DNA from: Lantana camara
Taxonomy: Eukaryota; Streptophyta; Magnoliopsida; Lamiales; Verbenaceae
DNA: 64,000 nucleotides
Assembly: GCA_037501455.1 (NCBI GenBank)
Contig: CM074862.1
Span: forward strand, 88,187,501-88,251,500
Direction of reading: 5' to 3'
The translations under genes were made by a program, and so were the position numbers. Numbering within the stretch: the first letter of the stretch is position 1; each line of letters starts with the position of its first letter. The notes beneath the pieces were generated by a model. It saw nothing but the letters and a program-made list of their open reading frames with translations. It was not told the origin of the DNA and did not search any database. This document shows, one piece after another, positions 34,245 to 46,284 of this stretch.

Positions 34245-36054
34245 ACCTCCGAACTTCACATAAGAAATCACACCACAAATCTCCAACATCTCTCTCTCTC
34301 GTGACCCTCTCTCCCTCTCTCATAAGGTAAAATTTTTCTTTTATTATTTCATGCTTTATGTTATGTTTTTAATATAATAATATTAATAGCATGCTTAGGA
34401 ATAATAAAATTATGCTTTAGGAATTTATTTTTATAATATATATGCATAATTGTCAACTTTATGTGCAATATGTCTACATTATGGAATTTTATTTAATTAA
34501 TTGCATGAATTATGCTATGATGTAGCATGAGTGTGTATTTAAATAATTATGTTCTTATTTGACTAAATTTATGCTTAGAATAATTTATTTATATTTAAAT
34601 TATGATTAAAGTGTTACATTTGAATTTAATTATATATTATGAATTCAAAAATTTATTGCATTTGATCATGAACTAGTATGAACATCTTCATAAGATTAAG
34701 AACACATTCATAATTTTCTTGAATCAAAATCATGTGCACGTGTGATAGTGTGTGTATGTGTGTGTTTAATTTTGTGTTATAAAGTGTTTAATTCATACGA
34801 AATTGAATAGTAAATGTTTTTAATAGTAATTTTGACTTTTTGGTCAACATTTAATTAATAATTTCGAAATTTATTTAAAATTAATTATAAAATAGAATTT
34901 TGGAATTTTAAATAAAGAATTTTCCAAATTAATTTAAAAATTAATAAAATTATAAAATAATTTCAAAATCAACCTACATTGTTGAATTAAATTCTAAATT
35001 TAATCCCTAATACTCTAATTAAGGTCACAACATGATTAATAAATATTTAAGTGGTTAAAGAATTCATGAAACCTAATTAATTAATTAAATTTTCTTAAAC
35101 AAGTTAAAATTAAATTTTGCCGGGAAAATTTCTAAGAATTTTCTAATATGTTATATTTCCTAAACCTTATGTGATTGTTTGATTAGAATAATAAGAACCT
35201 AGTTCTAAGTCAGTAGTAATTATTTTCAGGCGACAATTGCACTGAACAGTGGGATCCGTTCCAATCTGTTTGAATTTCGTTACTAGGTGAGGGTTAAAAC
35301 ATTTTCAACTGGAATCATGTTTATATCTATATCTAATTATAAAATGATTTCCAAACCTATCTATTATTTGATTTCCTATCTATATATATTAATATTATAC
35401 ATATTCCTCTTTATGAGGAAAATACCTTTAAGTCGGAATCAGGATCTTTTCCGGACAATATATATTTCAGTCCTATTAATATTAAGAACTGATTCCCGAC
35501 TAAGCAAGTCAATTATTATTATCATTTATCAAAATGGGCCTGGCGTGAAGCTGTGTCGAGCAATACTCGGAAGGCATCGGGCCGAGGGTATTGTTGGTTC
35601 CACAGACCGCCACCAACTCTTGGTAGTGGTTTAGCTGGAGGTTAGTTACTCCACATTAAGAGATTTACAAGGGAGAATAACCTCCCTGGGAGAGATAGCT
35701 TCCTCCCACATATTACATATCGTCGGTAGGGTTTGCTCCCCTACTGACACTACGGTGTTGCGAAGTTATTATCATATTTAGTTTTATTAAAGTACGAGTG
35801 CCTTGATCAGCCCGGTACTATTTTACAAATATTTTAAGGAGATTGGAGGGAGACGCCTTACTTACAGGCGGTACAAATCTTTTATCTAACGGTTCATCAA
35901 TTATAAACTAAACTCCAAATACCCCTATCCCGGTTTCAAACTTATGAACAGTATCATATTTGCTATATCCTATTACTATCATTTTATATATATTTATATA
36001 CATATATCTATATACATATAATTATATATATATCTAAATCTAATCTTCCTTCAC

Positions 36055-36071
36055 TTAGTCACTTTGACTAA
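36055..36071 (+). promoter_or_regulatory. Inverted repeat overlapping a candidate branch point, G1 5' LTR
   Basis: Perfect arms TTAGTC and GACTAA with loop ACTTT. The right arm forms CTAAT, a consensus-like plant branch point, 31 nt before ATTTCAG|G at 36100-36102. In the 3' LTR (59546-59562) one arm base changed from C to T, leaving a G-U pair. Confidence 0.6.
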
Positions 36072-36468
36072 TTCCTCGCCTGTTTTAAATACATGATTTC
36101 AGGGAGCGAGGACACCGACACCTAGAGGTATTTTGAAGCTATAGGTGATATATTTATTAGATCAGGTTTAGATTAAGAGCATTAAATCCTGATCATGTAT
36201 ATATTACTAATAAATTGCTCTTATACATTAACTCCGTACACTACGCTATCATACTACCCCCTTACAATATTATGCACCATTCTGTGTGTTATCATGTTGC
36301 TTGTTGCAAACTTTAAATTCTTTTATCTTCCGCTGCATTTTACCCTACGCTCTACTTAAGTACCGTCTAAACGGTTCGCCGTAGTATTTCTCGGGTGCTA
36401 GGTCTCACATCCACTCGAGGGTAGTACAGTACAGGAGTTGTAGTGTTAGGGGGCGCTATAGCTTAAGG

Positions 36469-36480
36469 TGGTATCCGAGC
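36469..36480 (+). other. Primer binding site, G1
   Basis: TGGTATCCGAGC, one mismatch from the tRNA-iMet complement TGGTATCAGAGC, eight bases after the LTR end. Confidence 0.9.
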
Positions 36481-36581
36481 ATCAGGTTGGGTTAAGAAGA
36501 GACTTAACCTATAAATGTTGGGAGAATGCTCACTTTGTACTTGAACTTTAGAATTCACTTTAAGTATTTCTTTATATAGCA

Positions 36582-37196
36582 ATGGAGAATCAGGAACACG
36601 GGAACCCACACCATATCTGGCTTGAGGAGTACGAGGCCCCACACACTATAGCGGTATCTCGTCGTAAGAACCCTATACGTTACTACACTTGGCAGAGGGC
36701 AAGACATGTAGTTCGGGGAGGTAGAGCAGGTAGAGTTGGGCATGCTTATCAGAACCGTTTAGTGCATATACTTGAGTCAGAGCGAGATGCATATTATATG
36801 GAGGCTCAGATGGCTCACGAGTATCAGTTGGAGTCTACTAGGCATCTTGATTTATCCCTACAGAATGCTGTGAGTAGGAATTTTGCTCAGCAGCAGACAT
36901 CCACGCTAGAGCATGAGAACACCGATCTTGTGGCACAGGTGGCAACTTTACAGCAGGATTTAGCTATTATGACTCTCTCCAGGAATTCCGCTCGGACTTT
37001 ATATCAGCGTTACCGCTCTTGTATTCAGAGCCGCTTGGCTGGTGCCTATCATCTGTCTGGTGTACAGGCTGTTGAGGAGATAGGAGCTCAGGAGGAGGTT
37101 GCAGCAGCTGATCCTGAGGAGGAGGAGCCCGGAGGTGAGGTAGAGGCTGAGCAGGGTTTTGAGGAGGATGAGCAGGGTTCAGAGGAGGAGCAGTAG
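36582..37196 (+). CDS. ORF0 of Gypsy G1: conserved helical protein with acidic tail, unknown function
   Basis: 204 residues, intact, located between the primer site and gag. It is homologous to the G2 ORF0 (45604-46284). Shared blocks are an N-terminal EAP.T.AVSRR..RYTW segment, then NR.VH.LESERD.Y, LES.R..D.SLQ, DL..MT, RL...YHLS..QAVEE and an acidic C-terminus (EEEEPGGEVEAEQ here). The middle is rich in Gln, Leu and Glu and looks helical, perhaps coiled-coil. There is no signal peptide, zinc knuckle or protease motif. I do not recognise the family. It is separate from gag, with about 570 nt between them, and may be an accessory RNA- or chromatin-associated protein, but that is speculation. 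It is open although the downstream gag-pol is not. Confidence 0.7.
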   Translation: MENQEHGNPHHIWLEEYEAPHTIAVSRRKNPIRYYTWQRARHVVRGGRAGRVGHAYQNRLVHILESERDAYYMEAQMAHEYQLESTRHLDLSLQNAVSRNFAQQQTSTLEHENTDLVAQVATLQQDLAIMTLSRNSARTLYQRYRSCIQSRLAGAYHLSGVQAVEEIGAQEEVAAADPEEEEPGGEVEAEQGFEEDEQGSEEEQ

Positions 37197-37769
37197 GATG
37201 ACTGTTGGAGTCCTATCCGGGGCGAGGTTGTGGATGGTGATCAGCACGATTAGGCCGAGATTATTATGGAGCTGGTAAATATATCTATAGGAGTAGTATC
37301 AGTGGGAGGTTGTACAAATCAGTTAGTAGAGGACCTTTCCCTTTTTGACGTAGCAGCTAACACAGCTAGCCTGACGGAGATGAGTGAGTTGAGAGCTTTG
37401 TAGGGTGTAACTTGACATAGATCAGGTCCACCCCATTTTGCTTTTTGTAGTTGTAGTTATAGCTCTCAAACTTGATGCATATATATATAACCCACTTTTG
37501 CAGTTATATTCTTGTCTCACATTTACTGGTTTCATACTTATTGCATTATGAGTTAGAATTGCTTCAAGATACCAGCAGGACCGCGAGTGAGTATTTTACT
37601 TTTCTGCACCCCTTTTACTTGTTGTTCTGTTTAATTTTGTGCTTTATTAAATCTGTGTGATATGATATCTACTGCTTGATATTATCTGAAACATGTGTTT
37701 ATGTGATTATATGCAACACATTCTTAACCATCATGCATTATATTGTTTATAAAGCAACTGCAAATCAAT
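37197..37769 (+). other. Spacer between ORF0 and gag in G1
   Basis: Non-coding, with two blocks conserved in the G2 spacer: GTCCACCCCATTTTG near 37427 and TTGCTTCAAGATACC near 37559 (G2 near 46528 and 46668). This suggests a functional RNA element such as a packaging, splicing or re-initiation signal. Confidence 0.55.
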
Positions 37770-40700
37770 ATGTCTCCTAGAAGAGCTGCCCAAGACAACA
37801 CCCCCCTCAAGAAGGTGCATCCTCGGCATGGGGAAACTCTGAATTAGTAGATGCTTTGAAAGAGATAGTGCAAACTTGTGCTAATGGAACAAAGGGGAAT
37901 AATGTAAAGGCTCTGGAGAAATTTCTACGAATGAACACGCCAAAGTTCTTTGAAGAACCTAGTGATGTAAAAGCTGAGAATTGGATAGCTAGCATAGAAA
38001 AGATCTTCGAAGCCATGGGTATTTCCCCAAAAGAACCAGAAAGAATCCAGTTTGCAGTTTTTATGTTAGAAGGAGCAGCATTGAGGTGGTGGAATTATAT
38101 CAAGCGTGTTTGGGCAGAAGATCAAGTTAATTATAGGTGGGTAGACTTTGTCAGAGTGTTTCAAAACAAATACATCCCTCAGATAGTTAGGGATGCTCGA
38201 GAGGCAGAATTCATGGAATTAGTACAAGGCAACATGTCGGTAGCTGAGTACGAAGCTAAATTTATCAGGTTGATTCAATACGCCCCACATATCCTCCATG
38301 ATGAACGTTGAAAAACTCAGCGATTCATTAAAGGACTTAAGTCGGATCTTAGGTGGGCTTTGGCTCCATTCGAGTTGGAAATCTATACTAAGGCTGTGGA
38401 AATGGCTATGAAAATAGAGGCTACACATAAAGAGGTTCATATAGCTAATAGCCGTCCTGGATCCTTCTACAAGCCGACTCAAGGATCTAAACGACCTGCT
38501 GGACCAACAAAGCCAAATCCAAGAAAGAAACCGATGCAATCCTGGTCCCGACCTCAACAGACATTCTCAAAACCTCAAGAAGAGATTGTCTGTGAATATT
38601 GTCAGAAGCGTGGGCGTATTGAGAAGGATTGTCATAAGAAAGCTGGAGTCGGTACATGGTGTGGAAGCCCTGACCACCAGTATCCAGAATGCCCAAAGGG
38701 ACCAAAACAGTGGAATAAAGGAAAGGTTCCAGCTAAGACTCCTGGAAGACCAGTGGTTAAAGGATGTGCTTATGCTATAGAGGGTGATGAGAATCCCGAT
38801 CCCACCAAGGTTGTTGATGATACGGTACACATTCTAAACACGCCAGTTATTGCTTTGTACGACCCTGGCGCCATGCATTCATTTATTGCATCTCAATTAT
38901 GTGCGCATTTCAATTTTCCACTTGAATCATTGCCTTATATGCTCGAAATAAGTTCTCCTTTGGGAGCTTGTTTTACTACGGCTAGAGGATATAAACGCTG
39001 TCCTATATGAATTGGTACCCAATACTACCCGATAGATCTTATAGAATTACCGATGTCAAGATATGGAATTATTCTGGGAATGGATTGGCTTAGTAAGTAC
39101 CATGCTAAGTTGGATTGTTTCAAGAAAGAAGTCACCTTAGGGAAAGGTGATAGCTCTGGGTCGAAAGAAAATTTCGAATCAGTATTACTGGTTACAGCTG
39201 CCAAAGCTAAGAAGTTAGTGAGTAATGGAGCTACTGGATTCATTGCCTATCTGTTAAATAGGCCCAAAGATCAGTTGAAAATTGAGGAAGTAGATGTAGT
39301 AAAAGAATTCACTGATGTCTTTCATGAGCATCTGAATTCATTACCTCCTGACAGGGAACTAGAATTTGTAATCGACTTAGAACCTGGAGCTGAGCCATTC
39401 TCTAAAACACCTTACCGAATGGCTCCAGCCGAGCTCCAAGAATTGAGAAAATAACTCGATGAGTAGTTAGTTTCAGGATACATCCGTCCTAGCACATCCC
39501 CATGGGGAGAGCCTGTGCTATTTGTCAAAAAGAAAGACAGATCATTGCGATTGTGTATCGATTATCGAGAACTCAATCGTATGACTATCAAGAACAAATA
39601 CCCTCTTCCCCATATTGAAGAACTGTTTGATATTCTTCAAGGATCACGAGTGTACTCCAAGTTGGATTTAAGGCAAGGGTATTATCAGCTGAGGATTAAA
39701 AAGGAGGATATTCCAAAGACTGCTTTTAATACTCGCTACGGCCACTTCGAATTTATAGTAATGCCTTTTGGGTTAACCAATGCCCCGGCTGCATTCATGG
39801 ATTTAATGCACCGAACATTCCGACCATATTTGGACCAGTTCGTGGTCATCTTTATTGACGACATTCTGGTATTCTCAAGAACCCCAGAAGAACATGCTGA
39901 ACACGTTCGTAAAGTGTTAAGAGCTTTAAGAGATCATAAGTTATACTCGAAGTTCATCAAGTGTGAATTTTGGTTGGAAAGAGTGTCCTTCCTTGGACAT
40001 ATAATATCCGGTTCTGGAATAGAAGTAGACCCTTCAAAGGTTGAAACTGTAATGAATTGGCAAGCACCAAAGAACCCATCAGAAGTGAGACGTTTTCTAG
40101 GACTTGCCGGATATTACAGGAGGTTTGTAAAAGATTTCTCCAAGGTAGCAGTTCCTCTTACTCAGTTAACCAAGAAACAAGGAAAATTTGAATGGACAGA
40201 AAAGTGTGAACGGAGTTTGCAAGAATTGAAGCAAAGATTAACGTCTGCCCCAGTATTAATCTTACCAAAAGGAAAAGAAGGTTATGTAGTTTATACGGAT
40301 GCATCCAAAGAAGGATTAGGGTGTGTCCTAATGCAAAATGGTAAGGTTATAGCCTATGCCTCAAGAAAACTTAAACCTTATGAACAGAATTACCCCACAC
40401 ATGATTTAGAATTAGCTGCGATTGTATTCGCCTTAGCTAAATGGAGGCATTATCTGTACGGGGTAACTTTTGAAGTTTTTACTGATCATAAAAGTTTGAG
40501 ATATTTATTCACTCAAAAGGAGTTGAATATGAGGCAGAGAAGATGGATGGAATTTCTGGAGGACTACGATTGTAAAATCCAGTACCATCCAGGAAAAGCC
40601 AACGTAGTAGCAGATGCTTTGAGCCGAAAATCCAGTCTATCAGCATTAGACGGAAAAAGCAAACCCATAACTGTCATCTCGAAATCCCGACTGGCTAATA

Positions 40701-41289
40701 TAGTAATATCCTCACCATTAAAAGAAAAACTTAGGGAAGCCCAAGCACAGGATGAGTGGATCAAGAAGTGTCTCAATTCCAAGGAAAAGAATATTGAGAC
40801 CAAATTCACAACAGATGACCATGGGATCTTGAGATATAAAGGCCAAGTCTGTGTACCTCCTACAATTGGAAGAGAAATTTTGGATGAAGCACATAAGACT
40901 CGATATACGATACATCCAGGAGGAACAAAAATGTATCATGATCTCAAGAAACATTTTTGGTGGAATGGAATGAAACGAGATATTGCCGGATATGTCAAAA
41001 TGTGTTTGACATGCCAACAAGTTTAAGTGGACCACCAGAAACCCGGAGGAAAGTTACAACCGCTACCAGTTCCTACTTGGAAATGGGAAAAAATCACCAT
41101 GGACTTTATCACGGGCTTGCCAAAAGTTAAAGGAGGATATGACAGTATATGGGTTATTATTGATCGGTTGACTAAGTCTGCACAATTCTTACCGGTCAAG
41201 ACTACTGACAAGGTCAGTTCTCTAGCAAAGTTGTATCAGAAAGAGATTATAAAGTTACAGGGTGTACCCATTAGTATAGTCTCCGATAG
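37770..41289 (+). pseudogene. gag-pol: G1 gag-pol, 5' part (gag to integrase), broken
   Basis: Colinear with G2. It starts MSPRRA at 37770, shifts frame before 37856, and then has in-frame stops at about 38309 (TGA), 39008 (TGA), 39452 (TAA), 39464 (TAG) and 41024 (TAA). Gag includes the EKFLRMNTPKF and RWWNYIK capsid region and two knuckles, of which the first has lost one His (GRIEKDC) and the second one Cys (VGTWCG). Protease has LYDPGA. RT is complete for its core, including [22 protein letters not shown] and VIFIDDIL. RNase H has [10 protein letters not shown]. The integrase zinc region and first catalytic Asp (TMDFITG) are present. G2 interrupts at 41290, in the codon context of the second catalytic Asp. 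Confidence 0.9.
41285..41289. repeat. Target-site duplication of Gypsy G2
   Basis: gatag here and at 55734-55738. Joined, the G1 frame reads on into DPKF of integrase. Confidence 0.97.
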
Positions 41290-42370
41290 TGTAATAGCCC
41301 AAAACAGGGCCTGGATGAAAACAGTAAGTTAAGGCAGTGGTAAAGCGTTTATAGACCGTGATCCAACTTTTTGAATCATCATGCATTGCATTCTTACATG
41401 AACTTTGTGCTCGTATATGATCTGACATGTTTTAAGGGGGAATTCTTGACCTTTGATACAGTTTACTATTCATAACCCGAGCCTACTTTGTTCATATTGC
41501 TACTCGAACCCTAGAGGTTCATCACACATGTTTCCCAATCGTTTGAACTGGTTTCCCGAACTCAGAAAGTCTTTCTTGAGCCATAAGGGTATTTTTGGAA
41601 CTTACCGACCAAAGTTACTATTTATCAGAAAATGATCTTTTGATTCTGATACCTTTTCCTACCCAAGTTACAGTCGAATCGATCCTTGAGTCGAGACGAA
41701 TCTTTTGAAATCATTCTTGGCTTGGAAATCCATTCCGGAACTTTGTTTTATTGAAAACGTTTTTGAAAACCCTAGTTTACTATTCCTTTTACGAACGGTT
41801 TCATTCGGAAAATGTTTTCTCTTCGGATTTGCACTACTTGAGCTATTTCAAGATTTTTGAGATGTTTTACAACTCTTGATTCAAGTCCTAGCTTGAAATT
41901 TTGAAGCGTACGTTCGTACGTGAGAATTCACTATTCATCCTACGTTTTCAACTTTTTAACGGTAAAACGTTTTATAGTCGATTTTGGACTCAAAACGCTT
42001 CTCGATTTATTTCTTGAATTTTGGAAGCAATCCGGACTTGAAAATCATTCTAGAAAGTCGTTTTTCACTCATGTCGAGTTTCGATCTCAAAACTTTTATT
42101 CACTAAAACTAATGTATCTTTCAAAGGGTAAATCCGATTTCGACGAATGAATATGCGTTTCGAAGCTAATTTTCTTGCCGTCGGAATGGTTATACTTCCA
42201 GCCACTTATCCTTGAGTCTTGGGGGACGAAATTACAGAAATACCCCCAGCAGTCCCATTTTTAGCTTCAACATCCCTAAAGCTTCTAAAAGATACAAGTG
42301 GATGAACTCTTGTTTTGCTCTCCTACCCTTAAGCCATTTCTATTTGCAAGGTGAGGGGCTTCTTCACACC

Positions 42371-42378
42371 TATAAATA
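42371..42378 (+). promoter_or_regulatory. TATA box, G2 5' LTR
   Basis: TATAAATA followed by a CT-rich stretch (CCCTTTCTTCTCTCCCTCTCC) before the donor-like site. The arrangement is the same as in G1. The 3' LTR copy is at 52688-52695. Confidence 0.7.
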
Positions 42379-43152
42379 CCCCTCTCATGGCATTTGAATC
42401 CTTGCTCAAAGTTGTGTTAACAACACCCTTTCTTCTCTCCCTCTCCCCCTCATTGCCGTCGGCACCCCCCACTAGAGCTAGGTTAGTTTGTTTTGTTTTT
42501 ATGTTATGGTATGTTTATATTATGTTTAGGTTGGGTCTTAGGGTCTTCCCTAAGCCATATAGGATTTTATTTTATGCATTTATTATATAGTTTTCATGAT
42601 ATGTTTCAATAGTTGTTTATATGTTTTAATTGTTTAATATATGCATGAATATGTTATGAATTGCTCTAGTATATGCTATGATCATGTGATATGGTTGTTA
42701 TATTATGAGAATTGATGCATGATTATGGAATTTGAATTATGTTCATGCATGTTAGCTAATGGAATAGTGATTTACAATTTATTATGTCACAACTTGTTAC
42801 ATGTTGATATTGAATTAAATTGTTACATGTTACATGCCTAAAGGTTCATGATATATGATATGGTATGATATGAGATATGTTGTGACATGTTGTCACATTG
42901 TTATATGACTCTTGAATTATGAATTGAGCTTATGATATGATTTGGATTAATGGATTAGTGCCTTGATCATATGTTATACACTTTAATAGTGTCACATGTT
43001 ATAACCTAAGATAGATTAGTGTTTCATAACTTGATCTTATGCCTTAATTGGACCTCTTAACTATAGGTTATACCTTTAACCTAGATCACACTTGATTATA
43101 TTAACATGAACTTGAAACTATAGGTTATAATCAAGATCATAATTTAATTAGG

Positions 43153-43234
43153 GTGTGTGTGTGTGTGCATGCCGTGTGTGTGTGTGTGTTCGTGCATGGT
43201 GTATGTGTGTACCGTGTGTGTGTGGGTGTGTGTA
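43153..43234. repeat. (GT)n-rich microsatellite, G2 5' LTR
   Basis: Three GT runs separated by short interruptions. It makes a spurious His-Thr reading frame on the minus strand. The partner is at 53470-53551. Confidence 0.9.
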
Positions 43235-44397
43235 TAGTAAGGGTTTAACCCGACCCTTTGACCCGACATGTGAATAGTAACCTGTGAATACTAATCGTGA
43301 ATAGTAATCTTGAATAGTACTTTTGAATAGTGCTTTTGAATAGTAAAAATGAATTAAAACTTGTGCTTTCTTAATAGACATTTGCACCTAGGGTTTCCAT
43401 ATCCAGGGTCTAAAATGTGTTTTCAAAATGTGTTTTCTTTCGTGGACTTGTTTCTTAACCTAAGGTTTGCGATAGGATTCATAATTTGACTAAAGCTTAC
43501 TCGGTTATAGTAAGATCATAGTCTAACATTAAGAGTAACTCACTTTAACGTATTCCTTTGTGTGTTACTTTCTTGGATACCTTAAATGGTATTACTCTCT
43601 TGTGTTACATGTTCCTTGTTCATTTGTTTCTTGCATTTCATATGCATCTTGGTTAGTAGTGGGTCTTAGTTCTTAAGCTCACTCTAGTACGCCACCTACA
43701 GGAGTTAAAGTTGAGCACTGGGATCCCCAGGGCACCGCATAATCTGTCTACCTACCTTTTGGTACTTAGGTGAGGTGAAGTTATAAATGTTTTCCAACTG
43801 GAACCACGATTATACTATCGTATCATATGTTTTGAAATTCAAAAGCTAAACCTTGTTTTGAACTACTCCCTTTTATCGGGACATTCTCTTGAAAGGATCA
43901 TTCATACTTTAATAGTATACCTTGATCAACAGTACATGTTTTCCAAAGTTCTGCATTCTTGTTCAAAGACAGTTACATGTTTTGCATATGTTTTCAAAGT
44001 ACAGTTTACAGACAGAATCACATGTTTTCAAACAGAATCATATGTTTTACAGACAACATCATATGTTAGAGTTACAGTTTCACATGTTATAGTTAGCATA
44101 CTGGAGTGTTACTCTGGTCACTGCTAATCTTAAATGCAAGCATACAGTTTACAGTTTGGGCCCGGCGGTTATGTGTGGAGGTGATGCTCGGGAGGTGAGC
44201 GCCAACGACATCACCAATACCGGCCGCCACACTTAGACTATTGACACCGACTTTTAACAGGAGGTTTGTTAAGTCAGGACAATTTGTCTGGGAACGGACA
44301 GCAAATCTGTTCCCATTACATGTTTACAGGTCGCCTAGGGCTAGCTACCCGAAGTGACAACCGGTGGAGGATGGTGCATGTTTGTATGCGTTGGTAA

Positions 44398-44557
44398 GAG
44401 TTGTTGTTGACCTTGGTCCGATAGTCTACTATGTGCGGAGTTGTTGTTGACCTTGGTCCGATGCTCTACTATATGTGGGGTTATTGTTGATCTTGGTCCG
44501 ATACTCTACTAAACGTGGAATTATCGTTGATCCTGGTCCGACACTCTACCGAATCAT
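44398..44557 (+). repeat. Four 40-bp tandem repeats, G2 5' LTR
   Basis: Units start at 44398, 44438, 44478 and 44518, each with TTGGTCCGATNNTCTACTA or a close variant. Similarity falls from first to last unit. The 3' LTR has the same array at 54715-54874. Confidence 0.9.
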
Positions 44558-44873
44558 GTTTTCTGGAGTAAGGATGGAGGAGCCTAGCTTGCGGGCAAAA
44601 TTCTGTTTCATAAAGGATGGTTCATATCTGGAAAAGTTCACTTTACCCCTATCCCGTTTTATGAAAGAACTATGAACCATCAACAGCATATGTGTGCGCG
44701 TGTGATAGCATTCATGAAAATGTTTTATAACGTGCATTCTTTTACAGCATCGCATTCAAAGAGTTTTATCAATCGAACTTGTTTCAAGTTCTTCTTTAAA
44801 GCATCGCATTTAACAGTTTCGAACTTTACTTCAAGTTCTTTAATTCAGTACTTTCTTTAAAGTATTCCCTCAC

Positions 44874-44890
44874 TTAGTCCTTTTGACTAA
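44874..44890 (+). promoter_or_regulatory. Inverted repeat overlapping a candidate branch point, G2 5' LTR
   Basis: Perfect arms TTAGTC and GACTAA around CTTTT. CTAAT in the right arm is 33 nt upstream of GTTTCAG|G. The surrounding CTCACTTAGTC...GACTAA..CCTC block and the downstream CTAGAGGTAT(C/T)TTGAAGCT block are conserved with G1 although most of the LTR is not. Confidence 0.6.
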
Positions 44891-45424
44891 TACCTCTCCC
44901 GTTTTCTTGCCTCGTGGTTTCAGGTCTTGCAGCCGCAGTCTAGAGGTATCTTGAAGCTCTAGATTGTCATTTTTGTTTCAGTCAGGACTTAGTATTACTT
45001 CCTCTTTTGTGCCCTGCATATGTTTTATGGCTGCATCACTTTATGTTTCTGTATATGTTTCTGAATACTTGAGTATCTTTGTTATACTCTTTCTGCTACT
45101 CTGTTACCGATACATTGAACTCTGCTATATCGGTACTTATACGTGAATTTGTTATATGTTCTGATATGCCGAGTCTCTCTTACACGATCAATATGTTCAT
45201 GCTTGTTACATGCCATCACGCACATGTTTTGAAAAGTTTTAAAATACTCTGATTTTCCGCTGCATAGCCACATCGTTGTACATGTATAGTTCTGATAGAC
45301 AGCCGTTCGCTGGAGTATTTCTTGAGTGATGGCTCACACCATTACTTGAGAGGTGCTTCAGTGCAGGGGTTGAGACGCCGCTCTCCTCTTGTTCTGGTAC
45401 GGGTGGGGGCGTTACAGCCTGAGG

Positions 45425-45436
45425 TGGTATCAGAGC
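45425..45436 (+). other. Primer binding site, G2
   Basis: TGGTATCAGAGC, an exact match to the initiator tRNA-Met complement, eight bases after the LTR end. Confidence 0.95.
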
Positions 45437-45603
45437 ATCGGGTTAAGTAAGAAGAGACTTAACCTAGATTGCTCTCATGTTGCATCATGGATTGTTCACG
45501 CATTGCATCCAGGATCATTCTCATATTGCATCGAGACAGGATATTTGGGGATTGCATGGTTCTGTTATCTGGATTTCATATCTGTGGTATCTTCTGTATA
45601 GCT

Positions 45604-46284
45604 ATGGCAGTTCAGCCACACCAGGATCCTAATCAGCAGATGGATGAGGCTTTCTTTGAGCAGTTTGAGGCCCCGCGTACTGTGGCAGTTTCTCGCCGTG
45701 GAGGCACTCGTTTCTACACCTGGCGCAGGTCTAGGAACAGTGGCAGACCTGGGTATTCCTATCCTAACAGAGTTGTGCACTATCTCGAGTCTGAGAGAGA
45801 TGGTTACTTTCAGGAGTATCAGAGGACCCGTGAGGTCAGGTTGGAGTCTCTGCGCTATCAGGATCAGTCACTGCAGTACCAGATTGATAGGGACATCGCT
45901 CGTGAGCATGCTGCAGAGATGACTCATATTGCTGATCAGAGGGCTGCTCGTATTGCTGAGCTGGAGGCAGATCTTATGCATATGACTATCGATCGCGATA
46001 CCTCTATGGAGCGTCACCAGCACTATTGTGCCCGTGTGAGAGCTCGCCTGTATGATACCTATCACTTATCCGATGAGCAGGCAGTTGAGGAGGTCGAGGG
46101 TCAGGATGTCAGTCAGGCCTCTCAGGAGCCCGAGCCTATGCAGGATCAGTCTGATGGAGACGATGGAGGGTCTGATGATGATGATGATGGCGGAGATGAT
46201 CCAGCAGGACATGGACAGGGTGAGGTCGTTGCCGTTTCTGATGACACCACCAGGGGTTCTTTGGACCACAGTTATCAGGGTTGA
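45604..46284 (+). CDS. ORF0 of Gypsy G2: conserved helical protein with acidic tail, unknown function
   Basis: 226 residues, taking the Met at 45604 because it aligns best with the G1 start; an upstream Met at 45469 is also open. Order: a Gln-rich N-terminus, FEAPRTVAVSRRGGTRFYTW, YPNRVVHYLESERDGY, a long helical middle rich in Arg, Glu and Gln with coiled-coil character (AARIAELEADLMHMTIDRD), YHLSDEQAVEEVE, and a very acidic tail with a run of Asp near residues 188-200. Homology to the G1 ORF0 is clear over the full length while the surrounding non-coding DNA is largely diverged, which suggests selection on the protein. I do not recognise a family. It is a separate gene from gag-pol, about 830 nt upstream of gag. 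Confidence 0.75.
   Translation: MAVQPHQDPNQQMDEAFFEQFEAPRTVAVSRRGGTRFYTWRRSRNSGRPGYSYPNRVVHYLESERDGYFQEYQRTREVRLESLRYQDQSLQYQIDRDIAREHAAEMTHIADQRAARIAELEADLMHMTIDRDTSMERHQHYCARVRARLYDTYHLSDEQAVEEVEGQDVSQASQEPEPMQDQSDGDDGGSDDDDDGGDDPAGHGQGEVVAVSDDTTRGSLDHSYQG

Larger units (their letters stand above)
33290..36460 (+). repeat. 5' LTR of Gypsy G1
   Basis: 3171 bp, TGTAACAGCCCG...GCTATA (the end has a C-to-T change; the 3' LTR ends CTACA). Features include TATAAATA at 34237-34244, a CT-repeat leader, donor-like AAG|GTAAAA at 34327, an inverted repeat at 36055-36071 and CAG|G at 36100-36102. Relative to the 3' LTR it is rearranged near 33735-33800: a stretch is deleted and a TTTCCACCGTAAA block is repeated. 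Confidence 0.95.
41290..45416 (+). repeat. 5' LTR of Gypsy G2
   Basis: 4127 bp, TGTAATAGCCC...GTTACA. Landmarks are TATAAATA at 42371-42378, donor-like TAG|GTTAGT at 42482, a GT-rich microsatellite at 43153-43234, a GAATAGTA-type repeat near 43270-43345, four 40-bp repeats at 44398-44557, an inverted repeat at 44874-44890 and TTTCAG|G at 44921-44923. The small ORFs inside have no counterparts in G1 and are not called genes. Confidence 0.96.

Noticed and set aside
35287..35634. 115-residue ORF in the G1 5' LTR, also at 58754-59101
   Set aside because: Duplicated only because it is in both LTRs; very rich in Ile, Ser and Tyr, no domain, and no counterpart in G2.
44398..44557. CRISPR-like regular repeats
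   Set aside because: Contiguous 40-bp tandem units without unique spacers in a plant LTR; a simple tandem array.
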